DNA of 27,120 bases from NCBI GenBank assembly GCA_009733775.1, contig WOGZ01000404.1, positions 1-27,120 of the forward strand, in the 5' to 3' direction. Source of the DNA: Alectoria sarmentosa (taxonomy: Eukaryota > Ascomycota > Lecanoromycetes > Lecanorales > Parmeliaceae). Of the stretch, positions 1 to 8,637 are shown one piece after another (the first letter of the stretch is position 1; the number at the start of each line of letters is the position of its first letter). Made by a program: the position numbers and the translations under genes. The notes under the pieces are model-generated. The model had not been told where the DNA came from. It saw only the letters and a list, made by a program, of their open reading frames with translations, and did not search any database.

Positions 1-1019
1 GTTGGATGGGAAGGGGGGGGATGTTTGGATGGGATGGGGGGAAAAAGGCATGTCTGGATTGATCCGAGGATCAATGTGGTGCGGGACGGTGCCTATTGGG
101 GGCTTGTCTTCAGATGGAATTCCTGTCGACTGTCATTCTCTACCGGAGTTCAGACTTGGTTTAGATGCTATTCTAAGTCTGGAACGTCCTCTCACGTCGG
201 TCCTCTACTTCAACGTGAAACTTAAGTAAGTACCGTCTGCGCAGCATCTAGGCCGTATCTCCCGCAGTTCCTGGCTGCCAGACTGGCCCAAAGCTTTGGC
301 TCATTAGGCATTCAATCTGCCCGATAACTCGCGCTTGGCTGAGATGCATTTCAGAGCTCTCTTTGCTTGATTTTTTGAGGACACCGTATGGCTGCTTTGG
401 AATTTGTTGGTGGGGCGGGTGTACAGTATATAGTATGCCATTGCGGTAATGTCCCCGGTGATAACGTGCATGGCAGGTTGCCTGCTTCGTATTAGCGCAG
501 CAAGTACAAGCCGAATACTGTAAGTGAGTGAGTCCTATGCAATCCTCATCCGCAAGTCCCAAGGGGGATCATCCCCAACTTCCGGATTCTTCGAATGCGG
601 AGCAGCCCCTTATGTTGTACAAAGACCCGATCTCATTGAAGGGTTTTCATACATCGTCGTGCCTCCTTTGTTGAAGTCGATTCGCAGTCTAGCCCATACG
701 GGGTAATCACACAAGAGAGTTAAGGCCTTCTTCATTTAGTTTGCGCTGCCGTGAGGAGCGTATAGTTCCTCGGTGAAGTTATGTAGAGAGAGACGCTGGT
801 GAAATGTTGGCGGTGTTACGGACTGATTGTTTCGAGAGTGAAAGGAATTTAGTGGTTTGAGGTCTGCGAAAGGGGAACTCGGTGGTTGAAATGGAGATGG
901 GCAGTGCTTCTTGATGGATTTGTTTTGGAATGCTCTAGAGTATACGGATGGGGATATATTCATTGCTTGAAGTGTTGAAAGTCCGCAAATTACACATGGC
1001 ATCGCGGGAACACTGGTTA
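1..1019. other. no recognisable gene
   Basis: Several open frames of 60-104 codons exist on both strands, but none resembles a family I know and none has a convincing splice structure. The minus-strand frame at 736-1050 could be a further exon of the candidate gene at 1020-1490, but no good junction decides this. The first 45 bases hold a short G-rich repeat, described separately. Confidence 0.5.
2..45 (+). repeat. G-rich imperfect tandem repeat, about 23 bp, two copies
   Basis: Two copies of a unit beginning TTGGATGGGA, followed by a run of six to eight G, lie at 2-23 and 25-45. The array is cut by the window edge, so the copy number is unknown. The G runs could form a quadruplex. It is not the TTAGGG telomere repeat. 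Confidence 0.5.
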
Positions 1020-1490
1020 TTAGCGCCGCTGAATTGATAGGGAGATCCACTGGCTACAGGAGACGGAGGTTGTAGGTCGTTTAATCAAATGATTTTTTGG
1101 TGGAAAGTTGCATGAACGGGTGAAAGGTTCCAGTACATTTGTCGTAGGTTTGAGTTGACTTTGCCCTCGGCGCGAAAGCAGCGATTCCGTATTGCTGCAG
1201 ATGTTGTCCGGCTTGGAGGTAGCGCTTTTGTGCTGTGCGTCTTGCTGTAAGGCGGTTGCGGATGGAAATTCGCTGTTGACTTCAACCTTGCGAGACGGCA
1301 AGACAAACATATTTCCCTTTCCCCCATCTCTGACATTTACGGTTAGGAATAGTAATTTTTGTCTTGGATTTCAGGGTCAGTACGATGGGAAGGATGGACA
1401 GGACGCAGAATTTTTGGACCGAGATTCGGCGTTGGCTGGAGTGACACCAACAATGTCGGTCGAAGCGCTCCTATCATTCATGTTGTTCAT
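1020..1490 (-). CDS. weak candidate: two-exon hypothetical protein
   Basis: This is a tentative model on the minus strand. Exon 1 would be 1490-1384, starting with an ATG that is followed two codons later by a second ATG. The intron would be 1383-1330 (54 nt), with a GTACTG donor, a CTAAC branch-like site and a CAG acceptor. Exon 2 would be 1329-1020. The phases agree, giving 138 residues. The predicted protein is rich in Ser, Asn, Thr and Lys, has no domain I recognise and looks disordered. An alternative acceptor near 1056 would lead into another open frame. No family supports the model, so it may be chance. Confidence 0.2.
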
Positions 1491-1617
1491 GGATGATTTT
1501 ACAGCTTTAGGTCTTGTTATTTCTATCGACGGGGGTATGGGGTCCTATTCTTATGCGTTATATTTGCTCTTGTCCCTCGCGAGACGTGCCACATAAAAGG
1601 TGTGTTTCGCTCTTTTT

Positions 1618-3762
1618 TCACTTCAAATGCATATCAAAAAACCTCCTAATTCTCTTCAACATATCCACCAAATGCTTCCTCTCTCTCATGACATGCAGTT
1701 CCCTGGGATAAGTCACAAATTCGCAAGGTACTCCGTAGTGCAAACACCCTCTGTGAAACGCCACGGCTTGGGATAAGGGCACTATCTCGTCGTCCTCGCC
1801 ATGCAAGATCAGTATAGGTGTCTTGACATTCTCCATGTGCCAGATGGCACTTCCGTGCCGCGCTTTCGTGTTCCCTGCATCACATTCCCACGGCGCCTTT
1901 CCTGCCAGTTCTGCTTCAAAGAAGAACTCGTCAGATGTCATGGTCATCATGTCCCAATCCGTGATCCCGGCGCCACAGATCGCTGCTCTGAATTTAAAGT
2001 CATCCCTTGTCGTAGCTAGGTATGATAGGAAGCCTCCCTGAGAATACCCACCAATACCTACTCTCTCCCCATCAATCAGGCCCTGCTCTACGCCTTTCTT
2101 TACTAATGCAATCACGTCGTCGTAATCGGTGGTACCCATGCCACCCCGAGCAGCACTGGCGTAGGATTCGCCATGAGAACTACCGCCACGGTAATTGGGA
2201 CAGAGGACTGCATAGCCGGCGGAGACAAGGTAGGGCGCCCAGTAGAAGTATGGAAGGTCAAAGCCCTCAGTGACACGACTGTAAGGGCCGCCGTGAACTA
2301 AGACGGCTGTCGGAAGGGCTTTTGTTGGATCTGAAGTGTGAGGGCTGAGGAAAAAGCCATCGCAAAATTGGCCGTCTGATGACATGGCATAAATCGGCCT
2401 GGCTAAGGAGAAATTGAGGCTAGCTATGTTGGAGCCGTGCTGGGATAGCTGACATATTTTTATATGTGGATCAGAAGGGTCGATGGAGTATATCTCAGTT
2501 GGAGAGGAGGCCATGGATTTGCCTATCACGAGTACACTCTTTTCTTTCGTGACTAAAGTATCCCAAGCACTGATCGTGTGCATACTTTCGTACAAGACGC
2601 TGTTGCTGCCCGTTTCCAGATGTAGAATATGTATGCCATCGTAAAGACCATGCTGGACGAGCATTCTTAGTTGCATTTGCCCTGACATTTGCAAGCCGAC
2701 CACACATCTGTCATCGCTATACATCTGGCGACACCAGTGTCCCCCTTGTACGTTCATAAAGTAAACTGTGCTGGATGTTGCTGCCTTGGAAACCGCGACA
2801 CCGGCAAGAAAATAGAGCTGTTCATCCTTCCACACTAGACTGCTCGCTCTTCCTGGGAAGGCACTGATGAGCTTTTGTTTCCCCTGCGCAGATTTTAGAG
2901 TCAGTGTCGCTCTTTTAGTGTAACGAACTGAGAAATGGGAGGAGGATAGAACTCAGAAAACAACTTCCGCTGCCGAAACATTACGGATCACCTAAATAAC
3001 AAGACAATTGTGGGAAGCAAAGGGGTTTCCTCTCTCGAAGGATGGTATGCGACCCCAACATGTTACCAGGGAAGAGGGACTACTCCTAGATATCCATACC
3101 TTCGCTACGTTCACTCTGCTAAACTTCATCCCATGGTAGTACTTTGAACCGACATCTGGTGTCTCTTGGGTGATGTACGCGATTTCGGCCGAGTCTTCTT
3201 TCCAGGCAATGTCGACAACATCTGCATCAATGGCCACCAGTGTCGAAATGCGGCGAGTTGCAACATGAAGACAACGTAGGCGGTTGAAATCCCAATACTC
3301 CGCATATACCTTTGCACCTCCAGTCTCTATTTCTCGATCCTCCTGCTCTTTTGACTTCTCGTCTGGGCTGATGAAAGCGATGAACTGTCCATTGGGACTC
3401 CAGGCGTACTTGGATATCTTCTTCCTATTGTCCTTGTTGGTGATGTAGTAAGGCTCCCCCCCACCAATTGGAAGTACGTAGATAGCAGAAGTTTTGCCTC
3501 GCTCTGCTCTGTCGGAGATGAAAGCAATGGAGTTTGCGTCAGGAGAGCACTGTGGAGATTCATCGTTGTATAGTCCACTTGTTAGCTGACGCGCTGAGTG
3601 CTCCTTCCCTACTTCTGCCCACCAGATGGATGAGACTTGATCGTCCTTTTCTGCAATAGGACTAGTTGAGTATACCACATGAGTCCCGGTAGGCGAGATC
3701 TGGACATCCCGGGGGACTTCGAGGTCCATTAATGCCTCTGGCGTCAATTTCTGTGTACCCAT
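1618..3762 (-). CDS. S9 family serine peptidase (prolyl oligopeptidase-like dipeptidyl aminopeptidase / acylaminoacyl-peptidase)
   Basis: Two exons, 3762-3100 and 2883-1618, encode 642 residues, the usual length for fungal S9 enzymes. The 216-nt intron has a GTATGG donor, a CTGAC branch-like site and a GCGCAG acceptor, and phase 0 is kept. The N-terminal half (to about residue 380) has the WD-like repeats of a beta-propeller (for example SPTGTHVVYST, WSPNGQFIAFIS). The C-terminal alpha/beta hydrolase domain carries an oxyanion motif HGGPYS near 418, nucleophile elbow GGYSQGG with Ser about 502, Asp about 586 in HGEDDEIVP, and His about 618 in RELHVM. The triad is complete, so the enzyme should cleave dipeptides or acylated residues from short peptides. 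No signal peptide is visible, so it is probably cytosolic. The start MGTQKLTPE follows an A-rich leader and matches family N-termini. Retaining the intron would add stops and leave only part of the propeller. Exact substrate preference cannot be read from the sequence. Confidence 0.93.
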
Positions 3763-5179
3763 TTTTTTAAAATTTCAGGATTGTGATGTGTAGAATTTGT
3801 TTTAATTCGGGTGTGTGACGTGTAGAATGGATGGATTGTCCTCCTCAGGCTCCCCTGGAGTAGGTCTTATGTACAACACTAGATAACGTGGCTGACTGAC
3901 AAAGTGGCTAGGAGGAGGCTGGAAACCCCGAACTTTGACACATTCAGCTTATTTTCCGGGGCGTCAAGTCCCGACCTATACGTGTGATGTCACAGATATC
4001 TGATGGTTCTGATACTTGACGGGTTTCCTGTCGCTGTGGTTCTGAAGACTTGAGGATGAGCCTCCCCTGACCTGGGAATGAAAGGACGGTCTTGCTTTCT
4101 AGGTCTGTATGCGGGTCCAACGGTGCCTGCCGCGTTAGTGGCTTGTGCGACATCGGATGAAGTTGGAATTGCCTGAAATGGTTAGCAAATTCCTGCACCT
4201 GCCGAAGCCTGCTTACGCCAGTCAGTGGCTACTACCACATGTTAAGTACATCTCTATTTTCCAGTTGCAGAAATCCCATGTGAAACAGTTCCCTTCATCA
4301 AAGACTATTCCTTTTCTTTGTGAGATGTCCGCGAGCTTCTTACCTCAAAAACATGCTCAAAAGCCGTGGAGGATTTGATCAATTCCTCCAAAAATCTGAA
4401 GAGGCTGGATGATTGTGGCCTTGAAAATTCCTTTGGTCATAGTTCTGACTGCTAAGACGTGCGGCAAACGATAAGTCTCGAAAGCTCAAGTTGATAAACA
4501 TATCATCAGTGCCTAAGATATCGTGTTGGTTTTGTACCTTCGAAGTGTTGACAGCAATCAAGTCCAGGCTCGATCCCTTACACATCTGGCGACTTCTCTA
4601 TCATTGACAATCCAACGTTCGGCGATGTAGGCTTGTTCCCCTAGATTTCTGGCGAGTCGCAGGCTCTTGAAACATCAAATGTCGTCAGATATTGGCTCGG
4701 ACACCCATAATTCCTCGCGAGCACAAAGCGTGGAACTGGGCTAGATATCCCAAAGTATCTGATGGCGCAGTTGGGATGGAGCAGCGTCCTCACAAAGTTG
4801 TGAGGCTTTGGGTTTGATGCTTCATGTCTCTGCGTTGTAAAGAGACCTATACTGCGCCCTGATTTTACTATGACAACTATGTGAGTTGTAGATGGATTTA
4901 CTCATTTCGCAATTCAGTGCTCTCTTTTCGAGTGTAAAAATAATCCATTGATCTGACTATCTAAACAAAGCGGGCATAAACGGCAACTTGGATGCAATGC
5001 CAAAAATGCATCCCTTTCCTCAAACTGTTGCTCGGCAATTCTTGTGCCTCTGAAGCCATCCTAGCAGGAACAGTGCGCTCTCCCACTGTCCTGCTCTCGG
5101 ACCTGCTCAATGTCTGGAGATATCTATCAGCCATGATCTAAGAGATTCAGATTTACGCATGGCTTACGCTTCCACGTTT
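3763..5179. other. intergenic; upstream region of the S9 peptidase gene
   Basis: No gene is recognised. Just upstream of the S9 start, two copies of GTGAYGTGTAGAAT lie at 3783-3796 and 3815-3828. The second contains TGACGT, which resembles a CRE/ATF site, so they may be regulatory. On the minus strand, a frame without a start codon is open from 4901 to 4641 (86 codons), and a 68-codon frame lies at 4585-4379. They are in different frames and match nothing I know. They could be remnants of a lost gene or chance. Confidence 0.45.
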
Positions 5180-6259
5180 CTACTCCTCCTCTGTCTCACC
5201 CCCCTCTATCTCGTCATCCTCCGCGAAGGCCATCTGCTCGTTGAAGCTGCTACCGCCATTGTTGAGGTAGGCGAATGTGAGATCGATGCCGAGGTCGGAG
5301 AACACTTCAAGAGTCCTCGTGGACGAACTGCGTGTATTCTTCATGGTGGCTCCCTCCTCGTTGACAAGTCCATGGGCTCTGTTCCTGCACTCGGTCTTCT
5401 GCTCGAGGGTTGATCGAGTGGCGAATCGTGCTCCGAGGTCGAAGGTGACTTTTGTCGATCCAGTGCCGGCGCTGGCGTCTTCGTCGATTAAGTGATAGAG
5501 TTTGACGCATGTGGCGGCGTCCATGCCCGGGTCATGTGGGCGGAGGTTGCTCATGTCTCCATGGGGCTCTACCTTGGGGTATCTGCAGGGGATGATGTGA
5601 GTACTGGTGACAGGAACGGTATGACTGCTTTCGTCGCCTGGTTTGCCCGTGGCCGTCTCTCCGTGTGGCTCGCTCGGTGGGAAGAAGTTCGCGAATTTGG
5701 AGACTCTGGGTCTTGTGAGGTTGGCATTGGCAAGCATGATGGTGCTGATGTCGGGGCTGTTAGAGTCTGTGGCGATAATATCTCGAAGTTTGGGCTGGGG
5801 ACGTCTGGATCCGATGACGCCGCACTTGGGCTTCAAGTAGCGAGAGTCCTTGTCGTTGGTGAAGTTGAAGCTGAAGTCAGGAGTGCTGCCATAGTGCAGA
5901 GCTCTGGCGACGGCGGGACGGCTGGAAGCTCGGAAGGGACGAGGATGGCAGTATTCGGTTGAGGGCATGTCGTCGTTCAAGAAAAATGATGGGAGACGGA
6001 AGATGGGTTGGATGTGGTTCGCCATGTTGGTGGATGCTTTTGGAGTTGAGATGTTGATGCTGGTGGTGATATCGATACTGCTATTACTGTTACTGATACC
6101 GGCGCTGATGCTGATGCTGATGATGCTGCTGTTGTTGATGCTGATGCTGACGCTATGTCTGGATGCTTGCTGAAATATCCTTGCTAATCGAGAGTGGTAA
6201 AGTAGCCGTGTCTGCGTCCTGGAGATCTCGTACAATGGCAAGACTGAGAGGATGCTCAC
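5180..6259 (-). CDS. hypothetical protein, fungal, no recognised domain
   Basis: A long uninterrupted frame encodes up to 359 residues from the ATG at 6259. I do not recognise the family. Residues 36-75 are a low-complexity Ser/Ile/Asn stretch made by degenerate CAT/ATC/AGC triplets, so a start at Met79 (ATG at 6023-6025, beginning MANHIQPIFRLP) giving 281 residues may be the real one, with the simple repeat in the leader. The rest is hydrophilic, rich in Ser, Thr and Pro, with a repeated EPHG motif (SEPHGE, VEPHGD). The tail is strongly acidic (EDDEIEGGETEEE). No membrane segment or signal peptide is evident. The opposite strand also has an open frame of 156 codons, but it is shorter and lower in complexity. 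Existence as a gene is likely; function is unknown. Confidence 0.6.
   Translation of the reverse strand: MSILSVLPLYEISRTQTRLLYHSRLARIFQQASRHSVSISINNSSIISISISAGISNSNSSIDITTSINISTPKASTNMANHIQPIFRLPSFFLNDDMPSTEYCHPRPFRASSRPAVARALHYGSTPDFSFNFTNDKDSRYLKPKCGVIGSRRPQPKLRDIIATDSNSPDISTIMLANANLTRPRVSKFANFFPPSEPHGETATGKPGDESSHTVPVTSTHIIPCRYPKVEPHGDMSNLRPHDPGMDAATCVKLYHLIDEDASAGTGSTKVTFDLGARFATRSTLEQKTECRNRAHGLVNEEGATMKNTRSSSTRTLEVFSDLGIDLTFAYLNNGGSSFNEQMAFAEDDEIEGGETEEE
6047..6170. repeat. degenerate GAT/GCT triplet tract
   Basis: The stretch is built from imperfect GATGCT, GTTGTT and GCTGAT triplets on the plus strand. It overlaps the N-terminal part of the hypothetical gene and codes for its Ser/Ile/Asn low-complexity segment, if that segment is translated. 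Such tracts vary in length between strains. Confidence 0.6.
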
Positions 6260-7240
6260 CGCTTAATATACCTGTGAGCAATATATTGCAATTGTCGGTT
6301 TGACTCATTGGTCTGGGTGCTTGGCTGCCCCGAATCTCAGTATATTGGATTATCTGTACGACGGGCCATTTCGGGCAAAAGTGCCAAGCCCGTTGAGAGC
6401 ATTAAACGGCATCTTTGCTGAACAGGAGTCATTCTTGGCGGTTATGTATTTGTAATTGTTTGATGTTGGGTTTGTAGATGAGAGAGTTCGAGAGGCATGG
6501 AATGAGTAGAATACTGAAGATGTTCAGAAAGGGGAAGAATTGCCAAGCGATTAAATGCATTACTTGGCAGTATGGTAGTCGTTCTTGGCCTTTTTTATAT
6601 TTGTATTATTTGTTATTGATGGCATGGGTGAGAGATTTCGAGAGGCACGGGATGGGTATGATTCTGAGGATGAAAATCAAGGGGTACGATGCATTGGTTC
6701 GGACTGGGACAGGATCTGACATGGAAGGAAACATGAAACTGAACACAGTAGTAGAAGAGATGGGATTCAAGGCATCGAATGGAATGCTTTGGGCTAAGAA
6801 AGACTATAGAGCGGGGGACAAAAGTAGCTGAAGAGTTGTAGTGTATTGTTTTGTCTTGAGACAGAATCAGAGAAGGCAGACAAGTTGATTTCGAGGCCAG
6901 TCCCACATCGAATCAGTTTGGAGCAAAGACAGAGGAAGAGACAGAATGAATTAAACACCGCGTAGTAGTGCTCGCACTGGACTAGGATTGGAGCCCGACA
7001 AATGTCAATAATGAGATGCGTAGTAGAACAGAAACTGGGGCTTGGAGCAAAGGAAGGAACGCCGTCCCAAAATTGTGTAAACTCGGATGCTGACTTCTGA
7101 AAGCTTTGATCTCTTTCCAACGTGTTTGTCACTCAGGGCACTCGCCCTCCTTGACCAGCATTCACAGTCACCTTTGGGGGCGCATAGTTCGGTCTGAGCC
7201 ACTGATGAAGCCTGGTATCATCGGACCTTTATAAGGTTTC
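6260..7240. other. intergenic with a diverged 150-bp tandem duplication
   Basis: The region lies between the 5' end of the hypothetical gene and the 3' end of the bL27m gene. A plus-strand frame of 117 codons (6478-6831) spans the two copies of the duplication described separately, and 6794-7202 has short minus-strand frames. None resembles a known protein. Confidence 0.5.
6382..6691 (+). repeat. diverged tandem duplication, period 150 bp
   Basis: Segment 6426-6541 matches 6576-6691 at an offset of exactly 150 bp. The clearest block is GAGAG(T/A)TTCGAGAGGCA at about 6481 and 6631, and an earlier match is the TCTTGGC block near 6432 and 6582. Similarity extends upstream to TGCCAAGC at 6382 and 6541, with a small indel. 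The copies differ at many sites, so the duplication is old. Confidence 0.6.
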
Positions 7241-8035
7241 TCACTTCTTCAATCCCTTCTTCTTCGATCCCTTCTTCTTCCTCGAGCTCAACGCCCTTTT
7301 CGCCGCGGTCCTCGCCTTCCTCGCCTTCAATTTCCTCCACGCTAGGAATCGGTCACCCCTCTGAAATTCCCTGACCTTGACCTGCGCCCTCTCTGCCGCC
7401 CTCCCAATATGCGTATTCGATTCTCGGTATTGATACCCCTGCTTCAATTCCATCTTCTTCAACTCCAACACCTTCTTCCCTGTCCTTTTGTCCTGCCGCC
7501 TCAACGTATCACCTTGCTCTATCATGCCTCCGACCTCCAATCCCTCATCTCCTTCTCCACTAGTGACCCTAGGCGGTGTAGACGTAGCAAGCGTTCCAAT
7601 TTCTCTCTCCCTCCCCACCAATCCCAACCGCCTGTTCCTGGGCTTATTCCTGGGCACCGGCAATTTCATCCCCCTCTCAAACACAACTCCAATATACTTC
7701 CTCTTCCGATGCATTTCAGGGTCCTTGTAAAAACAGACGTACCCCTTCTCCTTTGCGAATATCGTATGGTCACGTCCCATGTCGCAATTCTCGCCCGGAA
7801 ACCAGTGCGTGCCGCGTTGGCGGAATATGATGTTGCCGGGAACAACGAGCTCGGAGGCTCCCTTCTTGGCGCCGAGTCGTTTGCCAGGGCCAGGGGCGGC
7901 TTTGTTGGCGCGGCCTTGTGAGGCGTGAGATGCGGGGCGGGAATGATGGAGTGGGAGGAGAGGGAGCCATTGGAATGAGGGACAGATCTGAGAGGGCAGT
8001 GAAAGACGTGGTGATCGGAGACATAGAGGAGGCAT
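7241..8035 (-). CDS. MRPL27: mitochondrial large-subunit ribosomal protein bL27m
   Basis: A single-exon gene encodes 264 residues. The N-terminus (about residues 1-35) is basic, hydroxylated and lacks acidic residues, fitting a mitochondrial import signal. The bacterial-type L27 domain follows: GPGKRLGAKK near 50-60, then VVPGNIIFRQRGTHWFPGEN and MGRDHTIFAKEKGYV, ending near 125. In bacteria the L27 N-terminus reaches the peptidyl-transferase centre; the mitochondrial form is cut after import. The remaining 140 residues are a basic fungal extension ending in a KKKGSKKKGLKK tail, as in yeast Mrp7. The ATG at 8035 leaves only 160 bp to the start of the divergent LCL2 gene. The symbol follows the general family name; yeast calls it MRP7. 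Confidence 0.95.
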   Translation of the reverse strand: MPPLCLRSPRLSLPSQICPSFQWLPLLPLHHSRPASHASQGRANKAAPGPGKRLGAKKGASELVVPGNIIFRQRGTHWFPGENCDMGRDHTIFAKEKGYVCFYKDPEMHRKRKYIGVVFERGMKLPVPRNKPRNRRLGLVGREREIGTLATSTPPRVTSGEGDEGLEVGGMIEQGDTLRRQDKRTGKKVLELKKMELKQGYQYRESNTHIGRAAERAQVKVREFQRGDRFLAWRKLKARKARTAAKRALSSRKKKGSKKKGLKK

Positions 8036-8195
8036 GTTTGTTGTGGATGAATTGCGTGAAGTCGCGATGAAATTGAAGTCGCTTTCTGCGAGATCGAAAG
8101 GTGGACCCCAGCTTAGTCAGCGAGATACTGAAAATAAGAAAGACCGAACAGCTGGCCTTTCTTTCCTCAACCTCGACACCGCCGAACAGCTGATA
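8036..8195. promoter_or_regulatory. short shared promoter between bL27m and LCL2
   Basis: Only 160 bp separate the two divergent start codons, so both promoters and leaders must overlap. No canonical TATA box is obvious. An ATG in frame with LCL2 lies at 8034, but using it would place 54 polar residues before the signal peptide, so the ATG at 8196 is preferred. Confidence 0.6.
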
Positions 8196-8637
8196 ATGAG
8201 GTTCATACTAGTTGCTCTACTGTGCTCGCTGGCTGGCCTAGCATCCGCGCAATTTCAATTCTTCGAACAGATGTTTAATCAGGGAGGCCAACAACAGCAA
8301 CAGCAGCAACAACAACAACAGGCGCAGAATGTTGCCAGCGATTCGGAATGGTATCAGCGAACTTATGAATCCGGTATCTTTCATCCCTTATATTGAACTC
8401 CATTCTTGCTATGGACTTTGCTTATCTCGATCTCTCATTGTAGCCCATTGCTCGAATTACCTCTGCCCCGGCACCCTTGCCTGCGTTCACTTCCCGCATC
8501 ACTGCCCCTGCCCTTTCCCAGCCGTCGAAGACAAGGTGGAATTGGGAGATGGAAGTGCCATATGTGTCAGTAAGGGGGGTTGGAAACAAGGCGAAGCAGC
8601 GAGAAAGATTGAACTGGCGAGGAAGGGAATGCTGTGA
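8196..8637 (+). CDS. LCL2: LCL2 family secretory-pathway protein (long chronological lifespan protein 2)
   Basis: Two exons, 8196-8373 and 8444-8637, encode 123 residues, the usual length of fungal LCL2. The 70-nt intron (GTATCT...TTGTAG) is phase 1 and joins YES to AHCSNYLCP. Residues 1-18 form a signal peptide (hydrophobic core ILVALLCSLAGLA, likely cleavage after LASA). Next come FQFFEQMF and an 11-residue glutamine tract (32-42). The C-terminal domain has six cysteines and the family signature CVHFPHHCPCPFP...VELGDG...GGWKQGEAARKIELARKG. In yeast, Lcl2 is linked to the endoplasmic reticulum and lifespan; its molecular role is poorly defined. The start was chosen because it begins the signal peptide. 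Confidence 0.93.
8289..8321 (+). repeat. CAA/CAG glutamine tract in LCL2
   Basis: Eleven consecutive CAA or CAG codons code for polyglutamine just after the signal peptide region. The mixture of CAA and CAG makes it less slippage-prone than a pure CAG run. Confidence 0.9.

Noticed and set aside
5492..5962. Plus-strand frame of 156 codons
   Set aside because: It is antisense to the longer minus-strand hypothetical frame and is Gly/Val-rich as expected for a shadow.
7409..7921. Plus-strand frame of 170 codons
   Set aside because: It is the antisense shadow of the bL27m gene, whose conserved domain is unmistakable.
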